Of a stretch of DNA of 64,000 nt, positions 1 through 10,570 are shown one piece after another; positions within the stretch are counted from its first letter, which is position 1; every line of letters begins with the position of its first letter. The DNA is from Nymphalis io (Eukaryota; Arthropoda; Insecta; Lepidoptera; Nymphalidae). A program made the translations under genes and the position numbers. The notes below the pieces were generated by a model. That model worked only from the letters and a program-made list of their open reading frames with translations, searched no databases and had not been told where the DNA came from. The stretch spans positions 873,001 through 937,000 of the forward strand of contig NC_065889.1 in assembly GCF_905147045.1 (NCBI RefSeq), read 5' to 3'.

Positions 1-1590
1 AGCATCCTACACACAATTAATACAATCAATGAACATGAACTTGTAACATTCAAACCGTGTAGCTTTTGTGAGATTGAAAGACTGATAGGGGATCTTGATT
101 CGAATGCAAGTAGTGGTATAGATAAGATTAGCACAAAAGTATTGAAATGTTTATGTAATTTAATATCAAAATGTCTGGCACGCTGTTTTAACAAGCTTAT
201 GTCCGAGGGACTATTCCCAGACTCATTAAAGGTCGCAAAAATAACACCTATACACAAATCTGGATCTTTAACAAACCCAGAAAATTATCGTCCAATATCT
301 GTGCTACCTGTTCTCTCAAAAATCTTAGAAAAATTAATTCACAACCGCTTAATAACGTATTTGGACTCTTTTGATTTCATTACTGAACGACAATACGGCT
401 TTAGAGCTAGAAGTAACACCACTGCTGCAACTGTAGATCTAGTAACAAAAATAAGACAGAACCTAGATAGAAAGAACATAGCTCTGGGCGTATTTATCGA
501 CTTAAAAAAAGCCTTTGATACCGTAAGTCATAAAATCTTATTACATAAACTTCAAAACATAGGTATCAAAGGTACTGTACTAGAAATGTTAAAATCGTAC
601 CTAACAAACAGATTGCAAATCGTGAAAATTGGTGATATACAAAGTAGTGCTTTGCCTGTCACCTGTGGTGTTCCACAGGGCTCAATTTTGGGACCACTTC
701 TCTTTTTAATTTATGTAAACGATATTGCAACTTTGAAACTAAATGGTCACCTGACTTTGTATGCAGATGACACCTGTTTATTCTATTTCGGTAATAACAT
801 AAATGATATAATTTCTCAAGCTCAACGTGATTTAGATGTTTTGCATAAATGGTTCAATCAAAATCTTTTAACTATTAACGTTTCCAAAACTTGTTACATT
901 GTATTCAAAACTAAAAATAAAAGGATTGCACCGCATGTTCCATTAACTATTGACAATTTTCCAATTGAGCAGAAAAACTGTGAAAAATATTTAGGGTTAC
1001 GAATAGACAATCACTTAACTTTCAAATATCAAGTAGATTACATTAATAAAAAACTTTCCTCTTTAATTGGGTCATTAACAAATATTTCAAAATGCTTACC
1101 TAAAAAAATAAAGTATAACATCTACAATTCGCTAGTAAAATCGCATTTATTGTATTTAATAGAAATATGGGGTAATACTGGAAAAACAAAACTGCAAGAA
1201 CTACAAAGAAAACAAAATAAAATTATTAAAATACTTTTTAGATATCCACCTTTGACATCAACAACTAAACTTTACAAAGAAACAAATATTATGAACTTAC
1301 GACAACTTTATGTATATAATTCTTGTATTCTCATTAGAAAAATTATTAATAAATCGATACATTCAGAATTGTCATTTATAAAACAAAGCAATAAACGTAG
1401 CACCCGTAGACCAAGCTTATTAGTACTCCCAAAAATTAGAACCAAATTTGCAAAAAAAAATATAACTTTCGATGGAGCACAACTATATAACAAATTACCA
1501 TCTTATATAAAAAATGTAAGCTCAGTTAACGGGTTCAAGTCTCAACTCTCAAAATATATTTTAGAGAATACCCACTTTTGTACCGATTAA
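1..1590 (+). CDS. Non-LTR retrotransposon reverse transcriptase, 5' end outside the window
   Basis: This is the C-terminal part of a LINE ORF2 protein that copies RNA into DNA at a nicked target. The frame is open from base 1 with no stop, so the gene continues left of the window. An SSGIDKIS segment at the left is the usual start of the RT domain. It is followed by IYNRPISVLP-type residues (NYRPISVLP), FIDLKKAFDTVSH, GVPQGSILGPLLF and the catalytic YADDT (near 757-771). The C-terminal part ends in FDGAQLYNKLPSYIKN and a TAA stop at 1588-1590. No endonuclease is visible because it would lie upstream. The FIDLKKAFDTVSHKILLHKL pattern points to the CR1/L2/Crack side of the LINE tree, but the clade is inferred from memory of the family. 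The visible frame is intact, with no stop or frameshift, so the copy may be young or recently active. Confidence 0.93.
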   Translation, partial: SILHTINTINEHELVTFKPCSFCEIERLIGDLDSNASSGIDKISTKVLKCLCNLISKCLARCFNKLMSEGLFPDSLKVAKITPIHKSGSLTNPENYRPISVLPVLSKILEKLIHNRLITYLDSFDFITERQYGFRARSNTTAATVDLVTKIRQNLDRKNIALGVFIDLKKAFDTVSHKILLHKLQNIGIKGTVLEMLKSYLTNRLQIVKIGDIQSSALPVTCGVPQGSILGPLLFLIYVNDIATLKLNGHLTLYADDTCLFYFGNNINDIISQAQRDLDVLHKWFNQNLLTINVSKTCYIVFKTKNKRIAPHVPLTIDNFPIEQKNCEKYLGLRIDNHLTFKYQVDYINKKLSSLIGSLTNISKCLPKKIKYNIYNSLVKSHLLYLIEIWGNTGKTKLQELQRKQNKIIKILFRYPPLTSTTKLYKETNIMNLRQLYVYNSCILIRKIINKSIHSELSFIKQSNKRSTRRPSLLVLPKIRTKFAKKNITFDGAQLYNKLPSYIKNVSSVNGFKSQLSKYILENTHFCTD

Positions 1591-1735
1591 AATACACACA
1601 TCTATTTTACTATATTACATTCCGTTAACTAAGTATCTATAAGGCGAATATATTTTTTGTCATCTTTACATTTATCATACTGTTCTCATGTAAGTGAATC
1701 TGTCTTTTTTGAGAATAAATTCTAAACCTCAAATG
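1591..1735 (+). mobile_element. Putative 3' UTR of the left-edge LINE
   Basis: The 145 bases after the reverse transcriptase stop are AT-rich and end near a GAGAATAAATTC segment. That resembles the short AATAAA-containing tails of L2/CR1-like elements. The exact 3' end cannot be set without a second copy. Confidence 0.45.
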
Positions 1736-2685
1736 TCAAAACATAAAAAAATATTGCTTAATTAGCAATAAAAAGAGTATTAGAAAGCAACAACTATATT
1801 TAAATTAATGAAACAAAGCTTTTAAGCAATTCGACTCACATTAGGATTCGACCCAGGTCACCTAGTACATTGACAAAGTATATATTCAGTTTTTGAATAA
1901 AATATGAAGAAATTGATAAAAATAAATAATGAACCACGTGGTATAATGATTACTGAATGTAATTTATGCATCAACTCACCTCAGGAGTGTTAAATATGTA
2001 GAAATAAGGCAATATATAACTTGTATTGCACGTGGCACGGTTTTGATACGAAGACTGGAATTAAACGAAGAATCGATTAAATACCACTCAAATAACAAAT
2101 AATATGCATCGACTAAACTAATACAATGTGTTTTACTTACGGTTTGGTAACCCGAACCTCTTAAATAATTTTTACAAAGTGGATGACGTAGTTAACCCTC
2201 GTTAGTATAATTTTCTATATAATGTGAAACGAATATAAAAACCTATATACGAAATGTACAAATAATATATTTAATGCCAACGATCCACTATATCCAACGA
2301 ATATACTTACAAAAAGGAATGTATTTAATCGTTTAAAATTGACATGCGTCGGTAAGCGACCGGCGCCTGCTCAACGATCAAAAGGACGAATGACCGCCGA
2401 GCAACGTAGTGCTGCCATCTCACAAACAGCATAGGTAATAAATGTCGAAACAATGAATGCCGATTCGATAACCGTAATTTATTTTATAAACCGGTTAGAT
2501 TAGGTAAAATAAATACATTATTTTAATAAAAATTAAAATATTGGAAAAAATTTTTTTTGGGATTACAATTTTTGTAATAATATTAAATAATAAGAATATT
2601 TAATATTTATAAGTATGTCTGTATGGTCATAATACGTACAATATTAAAATAGTTTTGTTTTGTTTTACTTTGTTTTTTTATTATG
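1736..2685. other. AT-rich DNA, no gene seen
   Basis: I see no coding or repeat signal. A GC-richer patch at about 2341-2460 contains GCGACCGGCGCCTG and could be regulatory or part of an unrecognised repeat. CACGTG occurs at about 1937 and 2032, but without the second half (TACCAGG) of the motif described for 3.2-26.6 kb. Confidence 0.3.
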
Positions 2686-2974
2686 TTTTTTTTTTTTATA
2701 TAGAATAGGAAGGCGGACGAGCATATGGGCCACCTGATGGTAAGTGGTCACCAAACGCCCTTAGACATTGGCATTGTAAGAAATGTTAACCATCGCTTAC
2801 ATCACCAATGCGCCACCAACCTTGGGAACTAAGATGTTATGTCCCTTAATTACACTGGCTCACTCACCCTTCAAACCGGAACACAACAATACCAAGTACT
2901 GCTGTTTTGCGGTAGAATATCTGATGAGTGGGTGGTACCTACCCAGACGAGCTTGCACAAAGCTCTACCACCAG
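2686..2974 (-). mobile_element. SINE family B, full-length copy
   Basis: Read on the minus strand, it starts with TGGTGGTAGAGCTTTGTGC. It has a box-B-like GGTTTGAAGGG and ends with CCACTTACCATCAGGTGG, a TCCTATTCTA segment and an A-run (T-run on the plus strand). Many other copies in the window align across the same roughly 290 bases, which defines the family. It is non-coding. The open frames inside it are chance. Confidence 0.85.
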
Positions 2975-3230
2975 TATGTTTGATGTGTGTGTGTTTTAAT
3001 TATATATGTTAGTGTGTCTTCAGTTTATGTTTGTTAGCTTAAGCAACACCCAAACAAGCTGACAAGGTTTATGGGTGTCAAGGATAAAAATAAACATCAA
3101 TATTTTGTTGTTAATAAATAAATATACCAAATAGAAAAGAAAGCTAGAAAAAGTCAGCTGGTTGATATAACGTTTATTACGTTACGTTACGATTGGTTTT
3201 ATCAGTTAATATCCTCTCCTCATATTATCT

Positions 3231-3258
3231 CCTGGTACAGTTTATGCGAACTCACGTG
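3231..3258 (-). promoter_or_regulatory. Bipartite motif copy 1 (reverse)
   Basis: CCTGGTA at 3231-3237 and CACGTG at 3253-3258, 15 bp apart, followed by TTTCCG. It has the opposite orientation to the seven copies that follow, so it is divergent from copy 2. Confidence 0.7.
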
Positions 3259-3471
3259 TTTCCGTATACAGAGATTTCTATAAATATTGCGGACATATAT
3301 TTATATTTGCCCGCTCTCTTATATTGTTTTTGACCTTTTCTTTAGTGTACACAGACACACATTTTCTACGCCTAATAATGTATTATTTTTAAATTATATT
3401 ATATGAAAATTATTTTAAATATATATACTTTAAAAAAATATATTTTCGCAATACTAAATCGTATCCTTTAA

Positions 3472-3494
3472 ATGGCACCCAACGTAGGACTCAT
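3472..3494 (+). repeat. Primer-binding-site-like motif, copy 1
   Basis: It reads ATGGCACCC-AACGTAGGACTCAT. It matches, with a few changes, the motifs at 3773-3794 and 6095-6117 read in reverse. TGGCGCCCAACGTGGGAC-type sequence resembles the tRNA primer-binding site just inside an LTR retrotransposon. No LTR or pol fragment is recognisable nearby. Confidence 0.4.
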
Positions 3495-3772
3495 AAATAT
3501 ATTTTTAACTTAATAAACCGCTTCTTCTATTGTTTAATATATTGTGATTTTAATAATAATGATAATTAAGACACGATCAAATATTTTTAGTTTTGGTCTT
3601 TATATTCTAAAATCCCAATAAAAAGTTAAATTCATTAGAAATAAAGATGAATAAATAAATAAGTACATATATCAAATTAAGCTGATTAAAATTTTAATTG
3701 TCTGACAAACTACTGTCAAATAAGAGAGAAGTTCCAATAAATATTCGCACTTATTATAAAATATTTAAAATT

Positions 3773-3794
3773 ATAAGTCCACGTTGGGCGCCAT
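3773..3794 (-). repeat. Primer-binding-site-like motif, copy 2
   Basis: The reverse strand reads ATGGCGCCCAACGT followed by GGACTTAT. This is the same short motif as at 3472 and 6095 and is perhaps a relic of an LTR element. It lies about 65 bp left of bipartite motif copy 2. Confidence 0.45.
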
Positions 3795-3858
3795 GTTTAC
3801 ATTGCATGCATTGGAAAATTAAACAACAAGAGTTGAGCGCAGTGAGAGCATGAGAAAA

Positions 3859-3886
3859 CACGTGACCCGTTGATATTGGTACCAGG
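3859..3886 (+). promoter_or_regulatory. Bipartite motif copy 2 (forward)
   Basis: CACGTG at 3859-3864 and TACCAGG at 3880-3886 with a 15-bp spacer. The upstream flank is GAGAGCATGAGAAAA. An AACCTGTTGCTATTTCAC element follows about 40 bp downstream. This is one of the best-preserved modules. Confidence 0.75.
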
Positions 3887-4429
3887 GACCTAGAATAAGG
3901 GAGGAAGCTTACTAAAGAACCTGTTGCTATTTCACATATTCACGTGATCACTTGAAACACAAATTCGCACTCCAAACATGATCTCGAACGTCAACGTTCA
4001 TGAGAGTAAGCAAGATAAAATTATGCATTCTGTAGCATCTATAATCGAAATTTGACCAATATAGTTAGGTGATTTTTCGTTACAACGTATATATATAAAC
4101 GCATCTATTTGAGCACATGACAAAACTGTAACGTTTTTGTTTATATTGGCATCCCTTGTAGAAACGTTGTACTCAAAAACAAATTTCTAAGTTAATTATA
4201 TCGCGTCTAAAATAGTTTCCTTTCAGTAATGCATTATAGTCACATTAGGAATCTATTTTGTAATTTTTATAGCGTTTTTATTATTTATTGTGAGATTCGT
4301 TATTGCTCACGACATAAGTATGGTTTTTAAAAGTATTTAGCACTAATAAATAATTGTATATAGATGGATCTCTGTCAGACAGTTACTGGTTTTAGTTTTA
4401 TAACTTCGTCGAAGCCCGAATGAGTAGGT

Positions 4430-4650
4430 ACCATATAATTATTAGTTTTTGTTGACGTTTTTTATTGTTGTGCTCCCGTTTTAAGAGTGAGTGAGCCGTG
4501 TTATGACGTATTTATTTTTACTGTTAAAGTATATTTTAATAATAATTATTATGTACAGTAAATATAAATAACAAGAGCTGAATATGTGATAAGTGGGTGG
4601 CACGTATACAGACGGGCTTGCATAAAGCAAACCTCAACCTACCATCAAGT
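4430..4650. repeat. Decayed SINE family B pieces
   Basis: A forward piece (GAGTAGGTACC, then TATTGTTGTGCTCCCGTTTTA and GAGTGAGTGAGCC) is followed by a reverse piece (ATGTGATAAGTGGGTGGCA, then CAGACGGGCTTGCA). Both match parts of SINE family B, so this is either a head-to-head pair or a rearranged copy. Confidence 0.5.
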
Positions 4651-4677
4651 AAACGCGGTGAATATATTTGTTGTTAA

Positions 4678-4990
4678 TCGAGATGGCCCAGTGGTAAGAA
4701 CGCGTGAATCTTAACCGATGATCGTGGGTTCAAACCCGGGCAAGCACCACTGAATTTTCATGTGCTTAATTTGTGATTATAATTCATCTCGTGCTTTACG
4801 GTGAAGGAAAACATCGTGAGGAAACCTGCATGTGTCTAATTTCACTGAAATTCTGCCACATGTGAATTCTACCAACCCGCATTGGAGCAGCGTGGTGGAA
4901 TAAGCTCCAAACCTTCTCATCAAAAAGAGGAGAGGAGGCCTTTAGCCCAGCAGTGGGACATTCACAGGCTGTTACGGTTACGGTTACGGT
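4678..4990 (+). mobile_element. SINE family A copy 1, tRNA-derived
   Basis: The tRNA-like head carries box A (TGGCCCAGTGG) and box B (GGTTCAAACCC), so it is a likely RNA polymerase III template. The body has AGGAAAACATCGTGAGGAAA, CAACCCGCATTGGAGCAGCG and AGCCCAGCAGTGGGACATT. The 3' end is a GGTTAC hexamer repeat rather than poly(A). A TAATCG flank on both sides may be the target-site duplication. Confidence 0.88.
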
Positions 4991-5314
4991 AATCGTTGAT
5001 ATCACAAACACAATAAACTAATTAATAATTATAATAAAACAGAAAAAACCTCATTAAGAAGAAAGATAAAGAATGAATTGTAATTGTTCTACATATTTAT
5101 TTTTATGTTTAACTTCGAATTATTTTTTAAATTTAAATATGAATTGTGCCAATAAAATGAAATGTTTATCAAATAAATAAATAAAAAGTTGAATTTTATA
5201 GAAAATTGACAGATTATGTTGTATTTTTATTTAAAATGGCTTGTTGACTTTTTCAATATTCGAAACTAATGCTCACCAGTCATGTTGTAAGAGCTCTGTG
5301 AGAGCACGATAAAA

Positions 5315-5341
5315 CACTTGATTTCTTGAGATTGGACCAGG
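5315..5341 (+). promoter_or_regulatory. Bipartite motif copy 3 (forward, E-box altered)
   Basis: CACTTG at 5315-5320 replaces CACGTG, with GACCAGG at 5335-5341 (14-bp spacer). The GTGAGAGCACGATAAAA flank and the downstream CTACCTGTTGATGTTTCAC element are well kept. Confidence 0.65.
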
Positions 5342-5823
5342 GATCCAAAATAAGGCAAGAGGTTTACTGTTACAACCTACGTATCTACCTGTTGATGTTT
5401 CACGCGTTAGTTATCATGTGAAAAACATTCGGGTTCCAAATATCAATTTCTTTGAACGCTAAGGTTCTCGATATTATGGGAGACAACATTACGGTAGAAC
5501 CTGTTATCGAAATGGACCCAATGTTATAAATGCAATATAGGGGATACATTTATTCACTTTAAGGAAATTAAGCTGTTCTTTCAAAGTTAATAATATTACT
5601 AGTGACAACTCAAGCTTTTTTGGGTAAGAATTTGAACGTTTTTTTAAGATATAACCATTAAAATTTATATACATCTCGAAATCTTGTTCGACACCCAATT
5701 GTCTTGCTGATAGTATATGTTCCGAGAAGTATGTCATTCATTACTTTATTGTTTTTTGCGCTAACGTTTTTATAAAGACCGCCTATCGTTATTATTTTAT
5801 TATAGCGGAGGAACTCGGTAAAA

Positions 5824-5851
5824 CACGTGACACTTTAGATGTGGGACCAGG
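5824..5851 (+). promoter_or_regulatory. Bipartite motif copy 4 (forward)
   Basis: CACGTG at 5824-5829 and GACCAGG at 5845-5851, with a 15-bp spacer. The downstream flank is AAAGTAGATCAGAACAGGAA. Confidence 0.75.
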
Positions 5852-6094
5852 AAAGTAGATCAGAACAGGAAGTAAAATAAATTCGAATTAACGCAGCTAC
5901 TGACCACTTAATTAAAATTTATTTAATGTTGCTTAATTATTTCTCTCAGAAGTTAAACAACAGTTAGAACAGATATGCGACGACGCTAACAACGTACGTT
6001 ATATCTAATTAGGTATAAAATACTTTTTCTCATATTTAGAAAGTCTTATAGAATCGAGATGACCTAGAACATTATTTTAATATTTACTTTTTAC

Positions 6095-6117
6095 ATAAGT
6101 CCCACGTTGGGCGCCAT
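6095..6117 (-). repeat. Primer-binding-site-like motif, copy 3
   Basis: The reverse strand reads ATGGCGCCCAACGTGG then GACTTAT. It is the closest of the three copies to an LTR-retrotransposon primer-binding site. No flanking LTR was recognised. Confidence 0.45.
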
Positions 6118-6231
6118 ATACGTTGTTATATTAAAATTTCAATTTAAAATAAATCATATTATTGTTACTCTCAACGAAGCTGTGGGAGCTAGACCCCAGA
6201 AGCAAAGAAACTTTTTGATAACTTGACAAAA

Positions 6232-6259
6232 CGCGTGATCCTTTAGGTATGATACCAGG
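6232..6259 (+). promoter_or_regulatory. Bipartite motif copy 5 (forward, E-box CGCGTG)
   Basis: CGCGTG at 6232-6237 and TACCAGG at 6253-6259, with a 15-bp spacer. The downstream flank AAACTAGATCAAGATAGAAA is close to that of copy 4. Confidence 0.7.
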
Positions 6260-6746
6260 AAACTAGATCAAGATAGAAAGTAATATGAATGCTACTACAC
6301 CATATATATCGATGTTAGATATTCTTAGATCATTAACAAGGAAATGGTAATTGGAGGAATTAAAAACATTAGGATAATGGGTGACATTTTGTTTTCTATT
6401 TGTGGAGTCGTAATTAATCAAATAAATACAAATAGAATCATAAGCAAATTACATATTAGAATTTATCTGTCTATATGTTCATCTGAATGTCTGCCCCATA
6501 GATTTTATTTTTCGAATGAATTTGAGGACTGATTAGTTCCAGAGGGAGGAACTACCCTTTTTTTTAAATTTTAAGTCTTATGAGAAGTGAGCCTTAATTA
6601 AGCTGGATTAAAATAATTGAAATAAAATTAATCACCAAATAGCTCCCTTTAAGCTTAATTTGGTTTAGTTTCAGTTTGATATAATAATAATTATTGTAAT
6701 AATAATAGTAGAAAGAAGAGAAGTGAGAAAGAATGGGTAAGACAAA

Positions 6747-6774
6747 CACGTGACTCTATAGAAATGGTACCAGG
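6747..6774 (+). promoter_or_regulatory. Bipartite motif copy 6 (forward)
   Basis: CACGTG at 6747-6752 and TACCAGG at 6768-6774, with a 15-bp spacer. A variant CACTTGTTGATG element lies about 55 bp downstream. Confidence 0.75.
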
Positions 6775-7264
6775 AGAGTAGATTATATAAAGAGGAGTCA
6801 TATGAATACAAACCACCCCACTTGTTGATGCGTCGGACCTCTTGATAAAAATGCAACATTGCAATATGTGCTGTATTCTTTTACCTTACAATAGATTCTG
6901 CAATAGCATAAGAGATACAGGAAGTGAAACATGCTTTTAAGGCTTGAGTTTTTTCAAAGAGAGACAATAATTATAAATTTGTAGATTTTATAACCAAGTA
7001 TATATATTTATTTTAATATTTTTATAGATAAGAAAGACTTATATCACAAGTATAAGTTATCTGTAACAGTCCGTAAATGTGGATGTATATCATTGATTTA
7101 TTGTCAATCACCAATTAATGGTTCTTATAAAAATATATGATTTAAGACGGAAGGAAGGCTTTTGGCCTTTCTATCCCCATTCTTGTACAGAAGAATCCTA
7201 AATTATTGTTATATGATATTACTTTATTAATTACCGTAATTTATTTATTTATTATGTATATAAA

Positions 7265-7450
7265 TATAAGCGAAATACCACTCATCTCGAGACCTCCTAA
7301 GCTATCCGCCCGATTGATTTGAAATTTGTCACAGTTACTCCTTCCCAGACGTAAGACGTAGACTTACTAAGAACGGATTTTACGTAAATCCAAAAAGCAT
7401 TTTTCTTCTTATTTGCGAAGCCGGCACGATTAGCTACTTATATATAAAGA
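7265..7450 (+). repeat. Dispersed lepidopteran repeat (GAAATTTGTCACAGTTACTCC type)
   Basis: It shares TTGAAATTTGTCACAGTTAC, CTCCTTCCC, TTTTACGTAAATCC and GCGAAGCCGGCACGATTAGC with 35655-35820. Similar tails occur next to many lepidopteran DNA elements. I cannot assign the superfamily. Confidence 0.55.
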
Positions 7451-7925
7451 ATAAAATTATTTATATACTGACCGTATTAATATTATTTTAATGAGCATGC
7501 CGTGTACAAATGTTTAGGAATATAATCTAGCTTCAAATTGTGTAAGTTCATAATTTTAATGATGTCCTCTTTGTATTCTGTTTGTGTACGTATATATAAA
7601 TAAGTAAATAGTATAAATAAATAAGTAAATAAGAAGATTTATATTCTACTCTACATTGGCGTAAGAGAACCTCCTTTGTCTATATTTAATGATTACCTAT
7701 CTTTGAGAACACAAAAAAGGCAAATTCGGTTCATATTTTAGAAGAGAAAGTAATACTCAATACGGTGTTCCACAAGGCAGTATTACGTTTTAGGACGAAC
7801 CTTTTTTCTTATTATGTTGTTGTTTCGACTATTTAAAAAATTAAAAATGCAAAAGTATTTTCAAATGCGGATGCTACTGCCGTAGTATTCTGTGGCTTAA
7901 CATGGGTAGCGTACATAAAGAGATT

Positions 7926-8238
7926 ACAGTACAGTACAGTAACAGCCTGTTAATGTCCCACTGCTGGGCTAAGGCCTCCTCTACCTTTTGAGGAGAAGGT
8001 TGTGGAGCTTATTCCACCACGCTGCTCCAATGCGGGTTGGTAGAATACACATGTGGCAGAATTTCAATGAAATTAGACACATGCAGGTTTCCTCACGATG
8101 TTTTCCTTCACCGTTAAGCACGAGATGAATTATAATCACAAATTAAGCACATGAAAATACAGTGGTGCTTGCCCGGGTTTGAACCCACGATCATCGGATA
8201 AGATTCACGCGTTCTAACCACTGGGCCATCTCGGCTCA
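7926..8238 (-). mobile_element. SINE family A copy 2
   Basis: Full-length reverse copy with box B (GGTTTGAACCC as read on the plus strand), box A (complement of CTGGGCCATCTC) and a CAGTA-rich tail at its left end. It sits between bipartite motif copies 6 and 7 and so lengthens their spacing. Confidence 0.88.
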
Positions 8239-8271
8239 TCAAAGAGATGGCAGTGCGGCGAGAATTTGAAA

Positions 8272-8299
8272 CACGTGACCCTGCGAGTATGGTACCAGG
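8272..8299 (+). promoter_or_regulatory. Bipartite motif copy 7 (forward)
   Basis: CACGTG at 8272-8277 and TACCAGG at 8293-8299, with a 15-bp spacer. GAACCACCTGTTGATGTTTC follows about 60 bp downstream. It is one of the most complete modules. Confidence 0.78.
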
Positions 8300-9169
8300 A
8301 AACTATGACGCGATAGAAGGTCCTGATCCATTCTAGAATAGGATGGGTAACATAATTTATGAACCACCTGTTGATGTTTCGTTCCCCCATATTATAGCAC
8401 GTTATAGCAAAATGTACTTTAGTAATTAGTTAATTGGGCTGTTTTTCACTTTTTATATTGCTTTCAATTATTTCATGATATGGTCTATATATTCTCACCA
8501 TTTCCGCTGTTATCTGAGATGCAAGATTTTTAATAAAATCTTTTATTTAGTCAATTTGTTATATTTCGACGGCGATTATCTTGAAAAGTAAAAGGGTAGT
8601 AGTTAGTAGATGGGTACGATGGGTCTGGGGACTTGTATAATTATTATTACTAGTATCGGAAATATTAAAATATGATTGAAAATATGCAGAAGAAAACAAG
8701 TGGCAAGATGACCACACAAGGACCAAACAAGCATTTCAAATTTTTTGCTATTTTGTAGTGCGCCGCCAACTTTTTCAGCTAGATTGCTTTAAGTTCAATT
8801 GAAATATATAAGTTGTGTGCTTTATTTTGAAAAATAGTACAACTAATGTTAAAAATGAAATATGTACTAAAAACTTATTCAAAAAAATAACAACTCTCCT
8901 TAATAAAACTTTAAATAAGAATTAAGCTACATAATTTAATGCAAACTTTATTACCCTGCAACTTAAGAATAGGTAACCTTAAAAATAAAAAGTAGTAATA
9001 TATAAACCAAAATATAAAAATAAAACAAAACTACAACCAAGTTTGCAAACAAACAACTGCAACCTAAAGTCACAAATCATTTAATATTATCAATGCAATA
9101 ATGGAATTAATGAAAAACCTCAAAATAATCAGTCTAAAGCAACATTAACATTAACATTAACATAAAGCA

Positions 9170-9471
9170 ACTGGTGGTAGAGCTTTGTGCAAGCTCGTCT
9201 GGGTAGGTACCACCCACTCATCAGATATTCTACCGCAAAACAGCAATACTTGATATTGTTGTGTTCCGGTTTGAAGGGTGAGTGAGCCAGTGTAATTACA
9301 GGCACAAGGGACATAAAATCTTAGTTCCCAAGGTTGGTGGCGCATTGGATATGTAAGCGATGGTTGACATTTCTTACAATGCCAATGTCTAAGAGCGTTG
9401 GTGACCACTTACCATCAGGTGGCCCATATGCTCGTCCGCCTTCCTATTCTATAAAAAAAAAAAAAAAAAAA
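9170..9471 (+). mobile_element. SINE family B, full-length copy
   Basis: It begins with CTGGTGGTAGAGCTTTGTGC and ends with CCACTTACCATCAGGTGG, CTCGTCCGCCTTCCTATTCT and an A-run. It differs at only about two positions from the copy at 34866-35164, and the two share the variants TTGATATTG and GGATATGTAAGCG. Both are therefore probably recent members of one subfamily. A short ACATTA repeat precedes it. Confidence 0.88.
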
Positions 9472-10059
9472 CATTAAACCACCTATAACGTAAAAATCTG
9501 AACCCGAATCCTAATTGGTATAGCAGAAGTTCACTCTACTCCAGAAAATCTGGACGACGCGCTAATTGACGTATTTAGCACACTGCCATCAATCTGCTAT
9601 AATGGCTGCAACATATATACATATAACAACAAAAAAGTACGTGAACTTTAAATTTTTTGTAAATTTTGATAGACTCAACTGATTTTGATGAAATAAAGAC
9701 TAAATGCTGCCTTAAAATACTTCTTATCAGACAAACAGACAAAAATAAATGATTGTTTTGGTATTGGTAACTTATAATAGCCATATTAACTTTAAAAAAG
9801 GGCAGTTATTTTGAAATCAAAAACACTTCAATTTTATTTATTTATATAAATTATTTATAACTAACTAATTAAAACGTGTTTCATGACTGTCTTATAAAAT
9901 ATTTAACTAAATAAACAACACGATTTTTTTGTAACATACTATCTTATATTTACTTACGTGAAAAGTAAGGTTGCCAATTTTATCTCCTAAGTAAAACATT
10001 TAAAATAATGTTTAATTAAAATATTGTATAAATATTTATTATTTGTATGTTTATTTTAA

Positions 10060-10165
10060 GATTCACGCGTTCTAACCACTAGGCCATCACGGCTTTTTTT
10101 TCTAACCTTCTACTCAAAAAGGGAGAGCCCAGCAGTAGGACATTAATAGGCGGTTACTGTTATGT
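10060..10165. repeat. Rearranged SINE family A fragment
   Basis: A reversed head (GATTCACGCGTTCTAACCAC through GGCCATCACGGC) is joined directly to a forward tail (AACCTTCTACTCAAAAAGGG through GTTACTGTTA). The two ends of the SINE are in opposite orientations with the body missing. Confidence 0.6.
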
Positions 10166-10258
10166 TAATTTATATTTGTTTACATTTTATCGATAAACTT
10201 TCTACTCTCCGTATAAAATGTTATTGTTTATTAGGTTTAATTTTCATGCTTAGAATAT

Positions 10259-10570
10259 TTCGGCGACGGCGGCCAGCCTTAATTTAAAGAGATTAGCCAA
10301 CTGCGCAAGACATAATATAGTGCACAAGTGTATGCACAAACACAGGTGCACTCTCTATTCCCTAACTCTCATAATCCGATGGGACGGTAATCCGACACGA
10401 CCGGAAAGCGTTCAGCCGTTGGTCCCGTACACACTTCAAACTTCCAGACTCCGGGCTGCTATTGAGAATTTTCGACAGAAAAATTCAATAACTTTTATTG
10501 GCCCGACCTGGGATTTGAACCCAGGATCTCCGAGTCTGCGGCCTTACATCTAGTCACTAGACAAACGAGG
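10259..10570 (-). mobile_element. SINE family D copy 1, tRNA-derived
   Basis: On the minus strand it starts GCCTCGTTTGTCTAGTGACT and has box B GGTTCAAATCCC, followed by GGTCGGGCCAATAAAAG. Its tail covers GACCGGAAAGC, CAATCCGACA-like and GCACAAACACAGGTGCACTC segments. It aligns with 60868-61210 and, less well, with 55990-56222. Confidence 0.78.

Noticed and set aside
4680..4760. tRNA genes at SINE heads
   Set aside because: Box A and box B are present, but a foldable complete tRNA with a matching acceptor stem is not, and the head is followed by a shared SINE body in every copy.
4968..4990. Telomere-like GGTTAC repeats
   Set aside because: Insect telomeres are TTAGG. These repeats are the variable 3' tails of SINE family A.
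9157..9408. Reverse frames at 9129-9408 and 34786-35103 with matching proteins
   Set aside because: They match only because both lie in copies of SINE family B, which is non-coding.
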